Part shown: positions 35,752-44,696 of the stretch, in pieces | Layout of the letters: each line of letters starts with the position of its first letter | Position numbering within the stretch: position 1 is the first letter of the stretch | Origin: Skermanella stibiiresistens SB22 | Lineage (GTDB): Bacteria > Pseudomonadota > Alphaproteobacteria > Azospirillales > Azospirillaceae | Reading direction: 5' to 3' | DNA: 64,000 nt | Assembly (NCBI RefSeq): GCF_000576635.1 | Contig: NZ_AVFL01000028.1 | Coordinates: 1 to 64,000 of the forward strand | The notes under the pieces: generated by a model | What the model was told of the DNA's origin: nothing | The model's input: only the letters and a program-made list of their open reading frames with translations | Databases searched by the model: none | Translations under genes and position numbers: made by a program

Positions 35752-36363
35752 TTACATGACTGCGGCAGTCTGTAAGCAGAGCTGACAAAAATCTTCCACA
35801 TCAAACTCAATTACACTTTCGGGGCTACCGTCGTGAGTATTCTCTGGGCAGATCACAAATATGTGCCTGCTGTTTGTGATCCGGAAATTCATGTATAGTT
35901 TGCTGCGATGCTTCACTTTGTTTAGCGTTTTCTCCAGAGTGATTGATGCGTGTCCATTGGACCTCGAAGGGAGAGAACCGTTGCCCGGTCCGGCCATTCT
36001 AACCATCTGATGTTCTGCCAAGCTGGCGTTGGTCGCTATCAGCCCTAAAGGTTTAATCATTTCCACTTCGAAAGGCGAGCCCGCATAGGTTCCTCCATAT
36101 TTTCTACTCTCTCGAGCTCGCATGATCTCTCCAACGACGTGATCAAAGCAGACCATAGCCTTCTCACTTGCATTGCCAGCTTGCTGAGACTGGCCCCGGT
36201 GCCATCGGTTCATAAAGATGGTTGAGAGATTTTGCAGCTCTTCGATAGCGTTCTGGACACTCGGAAACGTACCAGAGATGCCTGTCAAAAATTCTGTCTG
36301 CCCCATAGCTTCCTCAACCCTCATTAACCGGCTGAGGATGCCCTCTCTCAGAAGATCTTTCAA
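35752..36363 (-). CDS. hypothetical protein
   Basis: 203 residues, unrecognised. It is mainly helical at the N-terminus (MKDLLREGILSRLMRVEEAM), with a central polar stretch and a C-terminal part rich in Ile, Phe, His and Cys (SRHIFVICPENTHDG, FDVEDFCQLCLQ). No membrane helix or signal peptide is apparent. Its base composition is clearly lower in GC than the chromosome, which points to foreign origin. It could be an effector or an immunity function in the cargo, but nothing in the sequence shows which. The neighbour on the same strand, 129 bases upstream, is an XRE regulator. Confidence 0.55.
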   Translation of the reverse strand: MKDLLREGILSRLMRVEEAMGQTEFLTGISGTFPSVQNAIEELQNLSTIFMNRWHRGQSQQAGNASEKAMVCFDHVVGEIMRARESRKYGGTYAGSPFEVEMIKPLGLIATNASLAEHQMVRMAGPGNGSLPSRSNGHASITLEKTLNKVKHRSKLYMNFRITNSRHIFVICPENTHDGSPESVIEFDVEDFCQLCLQTAAVM

Positions 36364-36492
36364 CGCTTTGTTCTAACATTCATGATTGTATTGACTGATG
36401 AGAATCAACAACCATAGAGACGGCAAATGGGTAGACGATTGGTCGGTCGCATATACAAGATTGAACCGTTCGCGGCAGCCTCATAAGTTGTA

Positions 36493-36834
36493 TCACCCGC
36501 CCGATCGTGAATACACACGCAACAAGACAGCAAGCAAACCTGCCGCCACTTCTGCCTCACGATCATCCAGAGCGGCGACAAGCGTTGAAATACGGGCGTC
36601 CAGCGCAAGCCGCTGCTCCGACTTTCCTTTGACATCCGATGGCAGGAACCAGCTGATCGGCATTTCCAGCACCTCGGCGATGCGCGCCAGCGTCTCGAGT
36701 GATGGCAGGGCTTGTCCGCGTTCGACGTTGGACAGGGACTGGGTCGCCATCCCTATGCGCCCGGCCATTTCCTCCTGCGTCCAGCCCCGGGCTTTGCGCC
36801 CCTCCCGAATGGCGTGGGCGATGTGCTCCTTCAC
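36493..36834 (-). CDS. XRE-family transcriptional regulator
   Basis: 113 residues. The N-terminal helix-turn-helix IREGRKARGWTQEEMAGRIG followed by MATQSLSNVERGQALPSLETL is a textbook Cro/C1 domain (about residues 8-62). The C-terminal 40 residues are helical and could mediate dimerisation. It is divergent from the gene at 37018. The 183-base intergenic region between them holds an 8-base inverted repeat (AACTATAA/TTATAGTT) and the palindrome GGATTAATCC, both candidate operators. It probably controls cargo genes or itself. Confidence 0.88.
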   Translation of the reverse strand: MKEHIAHAIREGRKARGWTQEEMAGRIGMATQSLSNVERGQALPSLETLARIAEVLEMPISWFLPSDVKGKSEQRLALDARISTLVAALDDREAEVAAGLLAVLLRVYSRSGG

Positions 36835-36921
36835 AGGGTATTTCCTCGGCTGTCGACCAGCAGGCAGGTTTCCTCTAAGAGACGGATTAATCCATCAATC
36901 GGACATGAAAAATTCTTGATA

Positions 36922-36943
36922 AACTATAATCTGACTTATAGTT
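36922..36943. promoter_or_regulatory. inverted repeat, candidate XRE operator
   Basis: AACTATAA (36922-36929) and TTATAGTT (36936-36943) are exact complements separated by six bases. The AT-rich half-sites sit in the divergent promoter region between the XRE gene and the 152-aa gene. A second perfect palindrome, GGATTAATCC, lies at 36884-36893. Size and symmetry suit a helix-turn-helix dimer; binding is inferred. Confidence 0.5.
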
Positions 36944-37017
36944 CCGTTGATGCCTGAATCGATCGGCAACTGTTAACCACTATCCGGGCGCGGAAAGCTC
37001 GTCCCTAGGAGGTAGCA

Positions 37018-37476
37018 GTGGCGGGGAGCATGGAGATGTTCGAATCTCGCAGCGAGGCCGATGTGGTGCCGACCTTGGTAGCCAAGCGGGCCGAGCTGGC
37101 TAATCTGATCACGGAGACCGAGCGGGTGCTCACCCAGCTCCATGCCGACTTGGTTCATCTGGACGGTGCCATCAAGCTTTTCTACCCAGACGCTGGCGGA
37201 ACCATACCCTCCCCACCCGCTTCGGTCCGGCAGGCGGTCTTCCAACCAGGTGAATTGCCATACCTCGTGCTGGAGGTCCTGCGAAGGGCAACCCATCCGC
37301 TCGATACCGTGGAGATCGCTCGGCGGGTAGTGATCGCGCGAAGCCTCGACGCCGGGGATGCCGGACTGCTCGCAACGACGGCGGTCCGCGTCGGCAAGGT
37401 ACTGTCTCGGCTCAGATCGCGGAAGAAAGCAGTGGGCACAAGGACCTGCGGGCGATTGCGATGGACAGCCGGTTAG
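37018..37476 (+). CDS. hypothetical protein with coiled-coil N-terminus
   Basis: 152 residues from a GTG with AGGAGG five bases upstream, which decides the start over downstream ATGs. The first 60 residues (VAKRAELANLITETERVLTQ and following) look like a short coiled coil. After a proline-rich linker, residues about 80-140 (LPYLVLEVLRRATHPLDTVE, then VGKVLSRLRSRKKA) have a winged-helix-like pattern. I do not recognise a family. It is divergent from the XRE regulator and reads toward the end of tniQ. It could be a second regulator of the transposon; this is a guess from context. Confidence 0.6.
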   Translation: MAGSMEMFESRSEADVVPTLVAKRAELANLITETERVLTQLHADLVHLDGAIKLFYPDAGGTIPSPPASVRQAVFQPGELPYLVLEVLRRATHPLDTVEIARRVVIARSLDAGDAGLLATTAVRVGKVLSRLRSRKKAVGTRTCGRLRWTAG

Positions 37477-37662
37477 TTTCGCGCCGGCTGAGGTCGATCC
37501 GGTAGGCAATCACGATCGCGCAATCTCGGCATCAGGTCGATTCTCGACATTTGGTGCACCTCCGATTTTCGCGACAATCGTGGCAATACGTTGTTACAGC
37601 TGAACTTTTCAATGAAGTCGTGACAGATAAACTGCGAACCGCGTCCAGGCTCAGTTCCGGGG

Positions 37663-39606
37663 TCAAGCCGTATCAATGCGGGAGCGGATCCCCTCCAGGA
37701 TCTCCGACGCATCCCGCATGGCGAGCCGGGACCGGCTGAAGAAGTACTGCCGGCCAGAATCCACGGTCGGTCCGGTTACTGGGACAATCCCATGCTGCTG
37801 GAGGACGGCGGCGAGGTGTCGCGACGATGTGCCGTATCGGACCGCCAACTCAGCCGCCGGGATATAGCTGGTCTCGAACTCCCGGATCGCGTCCAGCGGA
37901 ACCCGCAAGCTGATCTTTCCGCCCTCGGAAACCGAAACGGAACGGATGAGGTTGCTGCGGACCAGATGATACGTGACTTGGCTCTTGAGCCCCAACTGGG
38001 CCGCGGCCTCCTCGACGGAAGCCGTCCAGTTGGCGAAGGGGCGCTCCCCGCTGGCAAAGGCCAGGAACTCGTCCGGATCGAAGTAGCATCGCTCCATACC
38101 GACGGCCCGAGGGTCGGCTCCGGCCACCCGAAGGTTCCTGCCGAGGATCGCCTTGACGAAATCGACGATCCCCAGCCCGCGATAGGTGGCGATCCTGACT
38201 GCCTTCCGATACTCGATGTGGTCGGGTCCCGGCTTGCTTTCCGGGACACCGGACAGGATCGTATCGAGCAGTTGCTGAAGGTCCGTTTTGCGAAACGTCC
38301 AATATGCATACCCGTCGAGAGTCGGTCCCCTTACCGCCTTGGCGATGCCCGCGCGCACAAGATCGAGGAAGGGAGACTTCGACAGGCCGAGGACTCGCCG
38401 GGCATCGAAGAGCCCCACCATCTGGTCACGATTGAGGCGGTACGCCTCCAGTTTCTCCCGATCGATCATGATCAGCGTGCGACTGCCCATGCGGAGGATC
38501 AATGCCTCGATCAGGCCAGCCCGGATCTCGCGCTCCAGGGCACCGGAATGCATGTCGATCAGGCGAGCAGCCTTGGCCAACGGGACATAACGCTGCCGGT
38601 CATGCAGGTCGTCGGCAAGCCGCCGGTTCTTGGCACCAAGGAAGCCGCCCCTCCAGTGGTTGCGCAGATAGGTCTCGAATGCCCCGCGAACCAAGCCCAA
38701 CTTCCCCGACTCGCGGAATTGCCGGCTGTAAAGGGCCGCATAGAAGGAGCGGAACTCCATCTCCAGCCCGATATGCGTGGCGCCCTCCCCTCCATGCCGG
38801 CGGAAATCGTCAAGCAGAGCGAAGAAGGCCTTCGGCCAGTCTGCCAAGATCACCGCGACGCGCTGAAAGACATCGATGCCGGCGTCGCCCATGAGCCGGG
38901 ACATGGTCTGGCGTCCGGCGCCGCGGCCCCGGCCGGAAACGTACGCACCGATGAACAGCGTGTGATCCACCAGATCTGCGAGTTCGAGCGCGGTGAAGGC
39001 CTCCGCCAGGAGCGCCGGATCCGCTACTTCGTGGAGAGGGTTTCCGAGCTTTCCCATGAGCACCCGGGAGAGTGCCATGGATTCCGGCGATGCCGGCTGG
39101 CTGGTGCTTTGGCGCAGGTCATGGCCGCAGGGGCACCGGAACAGCTCTTCGCGCCTCCACGATACGGATCGGCCGCACCCGGCGCATCGCTCCAGGAGCT
39201 GGACTCCATGCTTCGGGCATGCCGTTACCGGTTTAAGCTGCCAGACCGATTGGAAGAAACCTTCCTCGGCCAGGCATATCGGGCAGTAGCGGCTTCGATC
39301 GGCAATGATGGCGCTCCGGTGAACCGTCCCGCTGCCGAATCGCACCTGCCGGGAACCCGGTCCGTCGGAGGCCGGCGCGTGCCGCAGGGCCTCGAGCGAT
39401 ACCTCCTCGAGCGAAAGCGCATCGGCCAAAGGCTTGAGCGTCCCTGAGGTGGCCAGCGCATAGGCCGAGCACCCCAAGGCACGGAGCAGCCAATAGGGAT
39501 CCGGGCATCCATTGGCTTCGGATACGCGCAACAGATAGCCCATGAAGCCCTCACCCGCTTGCGGCCGGGGCGTTCGAACCAGGGGGCGGGTATCGTCTAA
39601 GGGCAC
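37663..39606 (-). CDS. tniQ: TniQ/TnsD-family target-selection protein
   Basis: 647 residues. The N-terminal TniQ domain includes FMGYLLRVSEANG and ALGCSAYAL. Zinc-binding motifs follow: CPICLAEEG, CPKHGVQLLERCAGCGR and CPCGHDL. A long C-terminal part (about residues 220-647) has several helix-turn-helix-like segments, making the protein TnsD-sized rather than a short CRISPR-associated TniQ. In Tn7, TnsD recognises the 3' end of the attachment gene. Here the natural target would be the end of gyrB next to the right tip. It is the last gene of the tns operon, six bases after tnsC. Confidence 0.88.
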   Translation of the reverse strand: MPLDDTRPLVRTPRPQAGEGFMGYLLRVSEANGCPDPYWLLRALGCSAYALATSGTLKPLADALSLEEVSLEALRHAPASDGPGSRQVRFGSGTVHRSAIIADRSRYCPICLAEEGFFQSVWQLKPVTACPKHGVQLLERCAGCGRSVSWRREELFRCPCGHDLRQSTSQPASPESMALSRVLMGKLGNPLHEVADPALLAEAFTALELADLVDHTLFIGAYVSGRGRGAGRQTMSRLMGDAGIDVFQRVAVILADWPKAFFALLDDFRRHGGEGATHIGLEMEFRSFYAALYSRQFRESGKLGLVRGAFETYLRNHWRGGFLGAKNRRLADDLHDRQRYVPLAKAARLIDMHSGALEREIRAGLIEALILRMGSRTLIMIDREKLEAYRLNRDQMVGLFDARRVLGLSKSPFLDLVRAGIAKAVRGPTLDGYAYWTFRKTDLQQLLDTILSGVPESKPGPDHIEYRKAVRIATYRGLGIVDFVKAILGRNLRVAGADPRAVGMERCYFDPDEFLAFASGERPFANWTASVEEAAAQLGLKSQVTYHLVRSNLIRSVSVSEGGKISLRVPLDAIREFETSYIPAAELAVRYGTSSRHLAAVLQQHGIVPVTGPTVDSGRQYFFSRSRLAMRDASEILEGIRSRIDTA

Positions 39607-39612
39607 GATGGC

Positions 39613-40599
39613 TCACGCATGCAGGTTGTCGCCCAGCCGCGGCTTCCGGCCAGTCGATTTCCGGATCGATACGGAGGTGTTCGCGGGCTCAGGGTCAGGG
39701 GTGGTGATGACGCTGCCGTCCCAGCCATCCAGGAAGGGATTCGGCCGCCTGTCCTCCGGAAACACCCTTTCGTCGAAGGCGCGCGCCAGGTGGCGCAATT
39801 CGACCCGGGGCGCGTTCTCCCGGATCGCCCGGTGTGCCGCGGCCCGGATCAGCTTCATGACCGTGGCGATGAGCCCCCGCGACGCGACATGGAAGCGATC
39901 GGCGAAATCGGCGAAACCGCTGGGCTGCCGCATCTGCAAGGCGAGGTCGACGGCATTGAGAATGCGGCGAAACTCGTCGCGCGAGGCATCGTCGCCCCAC
40001 CCGAAGGGCTCAAGGTGGAGCTGCGCGCTGAAGCGGCGCCGGAGCTGCTCATTGGCGACGAGGACGCGCTTGGCGCTGGGCAGTCCGATCAGGACGACCG
40101 GCACCGCCGTTTCGGATATCAGGTTCTTCAGCCAGTCCGACACGTCGAGGATGACCCGATCGCTGTCCCGCTCGATGAAGTGCTGGAATTCATCAAGGAT
40201 GATCAGCTCGACTTGACATTCCTTCAGCAGCCGCCGCAGACGGCGGGTCTTCTGAAGCAGGGTGCCACGATCGGCCAGGGGATCCTCCAGGCGATCGAGC
40301 AAGCTCGCGGCCATGTTCTTCATCGTCGCCGGCACCGGTATGGTCGCCGTGAGGACAGGCACCTGCAAGCCCTCGTCAGTCCTTTGCATGGGCGTATTGA
40401 GCAGATAGCGACGCATGAGGGTCGACTTGCCCACCCCCGAAGACCCCATCACGAGAAGGCATTCCGGCTCGGCGGCATGGCCGAAGGAGGCGCGGCATTC
40501 ATCGAACCGTCGGTACGCGGCCCGGAATCGCTTGTGATCGACGAAAATCTCTTCGATACGGGCATGGGCGCCGGACAGGATGTCGTCGCGCGAAGTCAT
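39613..40599 (-). CDS. tnsC: TnsC/TniB-family AAA+ transposition regulator
   Basis: 328 residues. Walker A is GSSGVGKST (52-60) and Walker B is LIILDEFQHF (about 133-142). The arginine-rich LQKTRRLRRLLKECQVEL segment between them and the C-terminal helical domain fit the TniB/TnsC group. These ATPases form filaments on target DNA and bridge TniQ/TnsD to the transposase. The start codon overlaps the tnsB stop (ATGA), so the genes are coupled. The nucleotide-binding motifs are complete. Confidence 0.9.
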   Translation of the reverse strand: MTSRDDILSGAHARIEEIFVDHKRFRAAYRRFDECRASFGHAAEPECLLVMGSSGVGKSTLMRRYLLNTPMQRTDEGLQVPVLTATIPVPATMKNMAASLLDRLEDPLADRGTLLQKTRRLRRLLKECQVELIILDEFQHFIERDSDRVILDVSDWLKNLISETAVPVVLIGLPSAKRVLVANEQLRRRFSAQLHLEPFGWGDDASRDEFRRILNAVDLALQMRQPSGFADFADRFHVASRGLIATVMKLIRAAAHRAIRENAPRVELRHLARAFDERVFPEDRRPNPFLDGWDGSVITTPDPEPANTSVSIRKSTGRKPRLGDNLHA

Positions 40600-42623
40600 G
40601 GTGTGGCTCGCTCCGCCTTTGCCGTACGGGACATGTCGAAGGTGACCGCGACGTCGTCGTCCTCGTCTTCGAACCAGCGGACGGCAGGTTCCGGGAGTGC
40701 CGGCGACGATTGCTCGACCGCGCCGCCCACCATCGGCGGATGCTGCCCGATGCCACCGTGATCCTCGGGCGGCCTCCGCTTTCCCCCGGCCTCCAGGAAG
40801 CGGCCGGCCTTGGCCAAGCCTTCCCTCCTGCGGGGTTTGGCCATGCTCTCCTCGATCATCTCGTGAAGGCGTTCCTTTTCAAGGGCCAGGGACTTCAGGT
40901 CGACGGCTCCCTCGTTCCTCTCCCGCACTTGGCGCACGATGACCTTGTGCTGCCAAAGACCGAGGCCCACGGCATAATCCTTGGCCGTCGTCGCGACCGG
41001 GAAGTATCGCCGCGTCTCCGGATCCAGGACATGGATAGTGGAGATATCCTGGGGATCGAACTTGATGCTCACCGAAACGTTCTTCTGGGACCGGCTGCGC
41101 AGGTTGACCAAGGCTTCGTTGTTGTACCAGAGGCCGTTGAGCTGAATTCCCAGTTGGCGGAGCTTGTGGTCGCTGCTGCGCGCCAGCAGAATATCGAGGT
41201 CGCGGATGTCGGCTGGCAGCCTTGGCGGATAGCTGTCCGCGCTTTCACGCCATCGGCGTGCAGGAATGTCGGAGATGCCGCTGTGGACCTTGGCCCCGTG
41301 GACATCGACGAACCATTTGCAGAGCAGACCGTCCAACTGCGAAAGGCGGATCTTGGCATTACCCTGCGGATCGTAATCCCCGCGGGCGGCGACGGAATTG
41401 AAGGTCGTGCCTGGGATGCCGCCCAGCAGGGCCCGGTTCACTTCCCCAAAGAAGCGCTCCACGACGCCTTTGGTCCAGGGTGCCTTGACCTTGGTGTGCT
41501 GCAGGCTCATTCCCAGCTGGAGGCTGGCTAGTTCCAGGTCCTGCGAGTGAAACTCGGCACCGTTGTCCGTGACCAAGACCTCCGGAATGCCGTAGCAGGG
41601 CCAGTCGCCGGTAACATCCGGATGCCGCTGTCGAACCCAGTCCTTCGGCCGGATCGAGTTCCGGAGCGCCAGCAGGACACTGTCCGTGCTGGGCGGGGTG
41701 AAGCCCATGTAATACCCGACCGGCATGCGGGTGAAGTGATCGATGCAGACGGTCAGCCACGGGCGGCCGATGGGCACGCCGAAGAGATCGTCGCACACGA
41801 TGATGTCGAGCTTGGTGTGGTCGATCTCCACCCGCTCGAGGGGCCGGGATGTCGTGACGCCGGGCCCGATCGAGCGACTGTCCATGTCGGCAGCCTTCTT
41901 CCCGTATCGGCCCTTGATGAATTGGTACCGATCTATCTGCTTCACTTCGCGCAACAGCGTGCGATAACTGGGCACGGGCAGCTGGCAATCCGCGGAACAG
42001 GCGGTGTTCAGCTTTTGGATATCCACTTGAACGGCAGCGATGATGTCGCTGACCCGCGGACGCTCGGTGATCAGGAAGCGCTCCTGTATGACACGCTGGA
42101 TCACGTCCTGAACTTCCTGGGGGAAGCGGCGCTTCCGGTTGCCCCGCCGCTCCGAGTTCGGGATCAGGGAACGGACATCACCACCGGAGTCCCGGTACTT
42201 CTTCAGCCAGCGGTATAAGGTCTGGAAAACCGGAGGGCCCGCATCTCCGATCCTCTCGGCGACTTCGGCGATACAAGCTTGATGGAGAAGGCGTCCAGTC
42301 AGCGGGACCGTGGGGCTCTCGACCGCCGCCACATAGGCATGACGCCTTCGAACCTCCTTCTGCAGCGATTGCGGCAATGCGGAAAGGTCGATGTCGGCCG
42401 GATTGCCCTTCGCCTGGGCACTCACCTGCGACGAATCGGCATGGACGATACTTGCATTCCCGGCCATGACGGCCGAGGCGATCTCATCACGGGAGACGTT
42501 CCGAAGCTCGCCGTCATTCTCCCCTTCCAGCTGGATAATCCCGTTGCCGACCTTTCGTCGGACAGCGAAAACTTGGCCGTCGAGGTTGATGCGTGTATTG
42601 AGGCCAAGCCGAATCGCGGGCAT
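40596..42623 (-). CDS. tnsB: TnsB/TniA-family DDE transposase
   Basis: 675 residues. N-terminal DNA-binding domains include an insertion-type HTH (FQTLYRWLKKYRDSGGDV). The catalytic core has Asp in VEIDHTKLD (near 264), Asp in VLVTDNGAEF (near 350) and Glu in GVVERFFGE (near 387), giving a complete DDE triad. A C-terminal Mu-type beta-barrel and a basic tail presumably contact TnsC. AGGAG lies six bases before the ATG. TnsB would bind the repeated 18-base motifs found at both ends of this element and carry out 3'-end joining. Confidence 0.92.
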   Translation of the reverse strand: MPAIRLGLNTRINLDGQVFAVRRKVGNGIIQLEGENDGELRNVSRDEIASAVMAGNASIVHADSSQVSAQAKGNPADIDLSALPQSLQKEVRRRHAYVAAVESPTVPLTGRLLHQACIAEVAERIGDAGPPVFQTLYRWLKKYRDSGGDVRSLIPNSERRGNRKRRFPQEVQDVIQRVIQERFLITERPRVSDIIAAVQVDIQKLNTACSADCQLPVPSYRTLLREVKQIDRYQFIKGRYGKKAADMDSRSIGPGVTTSRPLERVEIDHTKLDIIVCDDLFGVPIGRPWLTVCIDHFTRMPVGYYMGFTPPSTDSVLLALRNSIRPKDWVRQRHPDVTGDWPCYGIPEVLVTDNGAEFHSQDLELASLQLGMSLQHTKVKAPWTKGVVERFFGEVNRALLGGIPGTTFNSVAARGDYDPQGNAKIRLSQLDGLLCKWFVDVHGAKVHSGISDIPARRWRESADSYPPRLPADIRDLDILLARSSDHKLRQLGIQLNGLWYNNEALVNLRSRSQKNVSVSIKFDPQDISTIHVLDPETRRYFPVATTAKDYAVGLGLWQHKVIVRQVRERNEGAVDLKSLALEKERLHEMIEESMAKPRRREGLAKAGRFLEAGGKRRPPEDHGGIGQHPPMVGGAVEQSSPALPEPAVRWFEDEDDDVAVTFDMSRTAKAERATP

Positions 42624-42626
42624 GAC

Positions 42627-43271
42627 TCACTCCTGTGCGACCCAGATCGGGCTTTGGAGCCCGAGCGGCGTGTCGAGATCGGTTGCAAGAATGTGCTGGG
42701 CCAAGAGGGCATAGATGGTTGCCACTCCGCCTCCACGTTCAGCGATTCGCCGCGCCAGATCAGCCAGCATCATCCTGTCACCAGACAGGCAGCCACGGAT
42801 CGCCGAGACGGCACCGTCCTGAACAGCTTGCCTTTGGTAGCGCAGCAGCAGCGCGACGTTGTCCAAGCGAGGCTGCCGACGGATGTCGCGTTCCGTCAGC
42901 ACCTCGTATTTGGCTCCCTCTTTGGCGAAGTGGGCCACCATGCGCTCGAAGAGGTCGCGCCATTCCGGCTCTTCCGCGATCCGCGCCGGTTTCACCTCGA
43001 TCACGTGGAGGCCATATGCCATCTGCACGAGGAAATCCGGGGTGTAGCGGCAGAGCCGACCGGCGTCCTCGTAGTGCACGGTCACCGGCTGCTCACGGTA
43101 GCTGACAACGGCAGGATCGAACTCGAGCAGGTACACGAGATCGCGCTCGAGCTGCGATTCCCAGTGGATGCTCCGTCCGGATTTCATGCTCGGGAAACGT
43201 CCCATGATTCGGTGCATGCTGCGCCGTATGACGCGACAAGCTCTCTGTCCACCTATGTCGAGTTGGGTCAT
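42627..43271 (-). CDS. tnsA: TnsA-family endonuclease
   Basis: 214 residues. The catalytic region reads SIHWESQLERDLVYLLEFDP, then YTPDFLVQMAYGLHVIEVKP. This gives the Glu (38 or 42), Asp 79 and Lys 94 of the restriction-enzyme-like TnsA active site. A C-terminal domain of about 110 residues (MMLADLARRIAERGGGVATI) corresponds to the TnsC-contacting half. TnsA cuts the 5' ends so that Tn7-type elements move by cut-and-paste, whereas Tn5053-type elements lack it. The start is uncertain, since ATG codons at residues 19, 23 and 29 are also possible. It is the first gene of the operon and is divergent from an unknown gene across about 45 bases. Confidence 0.88.
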   Translation of the reverse strand: MTQLDIGGQRACRVIRRSMHRIMGRFPSMKSGRSIHWESQLERDLVYLLEFDPAVVSYREQPVTVHYEDAGRLCRYTPDFLVQMAYGLHVIEVKPARIAEEPEWRDLFERMVAHFAKEGAKYEVLTERDIRRQPRLDNVALLLRYQRQAVQDGAVSAIRGCLSGDRMMLADLARRIAERGGGVATIYALLAQHILATDLDTPLGLQSPIWVAQE

Positions 43272-43317
43272 GGCACATTCGTGTTGCTACGTGTTGCACA
43301 ATATGCACGTCGTAATA
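43272..43317. promoter_or_regulatory. divergent promoter region of tnsA and the 344-aa gene
   Basis: AT-rich 46 bases containing the repeated pattern AATATGCAC and AATATGTGCAC, the second overlapping the palindrome TGTGCACA. The region is short enough that one bound regulator would affect both directions. No clear -35/-10 pair could be assigned by eye. Confidence 0.4.
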
Positions 43318-44351
43318 TGTGCACAAGAGAGAAATTTGTGCTAAGACGAGCAGCGTTTAATAGATTTATCGGTAATCCGGATATGGCTGAGACGCTCGAC
43401 AAGGTTTTCGAAGGCATCCACAAGGCGAAGGAGCGGAGGCTTTCCTGGTACATGGTTGCAGCCGACGCAGCCGAAATTGCTGATCCGAAGGCGTGGCGCT
43501 CTCGTTATCCGAGCAAGGAGGTCATGTGGGCCACAATTGAAGAGAGCACGGGTTACGGAAGGAACCTTCTCCAACGTTATGTCACGACGTTCCGGGCGCT
43601 TGCGGAGATTGAGCAGAAGCACCGCAGTGAACTGCAGGATGTCCTTGGCTCGAAACCTCGGTCAGCAGGGTGTCTCGCCGCGCGGATCGGCCCCTTCGCA
43701 CCGGCCGAAGTGGCTACGCGCGCCTACAAGCTCGACGCGGCCGAGGGGCTCGCCCTCATTCGCCGGATGTTGGTAGGCAAGCTGTCGACCAGCAGAGTCC
43801 GTGAGGAGTATAAGGATCTCCTGAATCGGCAGCCCGAGGGGAAGGTTGTCAGCTTCAAGTCGGTCGGCGATGCACGGCGTGAGTTGGATCAGAAGGTCGC
43901 CGCTCTCGAGGGAAGCGCTGCCGTTCTCTATGGCAACGAGGACGTCCGATTCTACTACAGGCGCTACCGGTTCAGTTTGGTTAACATCGATGTCACTGCC
44001 CTGACCTGGCAGGGCCTCGGCCTAAGCTTCGTGGACGGCTTTGTCGTTCTTCACGGAATACCGCCTAAAGCTGAGGATGACTATCAGGAATTGTTGTCCA
44101 AGGTTGATTATCGCGCCAGCTTTTTCCGACACCTCTGGCTGTACATCGCCAATCCTGAGAAGTGGTCCCTGGAGCGCATTTCCCAGGATCTGAATCGGTT
44201 GGGACTACTGACGGTCGGTATCGCCTCCTATGAAGAAACCGGTGAGGTGAAGGTGCTGAGGCGGCCCCGTGGAGGCGATAAGCCACAGCGATACCAAACG
44301 GTCGTTGAGGAAGTTATGAGGCAAGGGATTCCCGACTTCGCGGCGGAATGA
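43318..44351 (+). CDS. hypothetical transposon protein divergent from tnsA
   Basis: 344 residues if started at ATG 43318; ATG 43383 (MAETLDKVFEGIHKAKERRL) is the alternative. Neither has a strong ribosome-binding site. The frame is also open upstream, antisense to tnsA and tnsB, but that part is a shadow. The sequence is mixed alpha/beta: a helical N-terminus (KEVMWATIEESTGYGRNLLQ) that could bind DNA, a central RREELDQ-like helix, and a C-terminal half (FVVLHGIPPKAEDDYQELLS). No known domain is recognised and it does not look like TnsE. Its place between tnsA and the right tip suggests regulation or target choice for transposition. Confidence 0.6.
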
Positions 44352-44404
44352 CGAGTCCCTTGTGCGAACCGTGGATCAGCCTGCCGTTCCACTCATAGTG
44401 ATAT

Positions 44405-44485
44405 GTTGGGCGACAGCCAAACCTACGGCTTGATGCAGGACGGAGGTGTCCGACCCGTCGATCGTAGGTTTGGCCGTGGCCCAAC
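44405..44485. ncRNA. structured region near the transposon right end
   Basis: GCCAAACCTACG (44416-44427) pairs perfectly with 44463-44474. An outer stem GTTGGGC (44405-44411) pairs with GCCCAAC (44479-44485). The loop holds a small GGAC/GTCC hairpin. The stretch 44,352-44,703 contains no open frame that I can support. The fold could be a terminator for the 344-aa gene or a small RNA; the type is uncertain. Confidence 0.35.
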
Positions 44486-44629
44486 GCATTGCCCCGCCTG
44501 TTCCGGCCGAGTCAAGCTGATCGGACACCGCTCCAATTCAACGATGGGTTTGAGCGGTCGGCGATACGGGCTTGCAATGCGACGGGCACAACCATCCCAA
44601 CAAGTCCACGTAACTTAGGGTAGTAAAAT

Positions 44630-44696
44630 CGACACATAAAACGCGAACCTTGTTGAATTCGCATCTTATGCGTCACTTTTCGCAGGTTATGCGTCA
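44630..44696. repeat. right-end TnsB-binding-type repeats
   Basis: On the complementary strand, TGACGCATAACCTGCGAA (44679-44696) and TGACGCATAAGATGCGAA (44658-44675) are near-identical copies 21 bases apart. A third, CGACACATAAAACGCGAA at 44630-44647, is in the opposite orientation. The first is identical over 18 bases to the outermost left-end copy. Confidence 0.85.

Noticed and set aside
37663-43271. CRISPR-associated transposon
   Set aside because: tniQ is TnsD-sized, and no cas genes or repeat-spacer array occur anywhere in the element.
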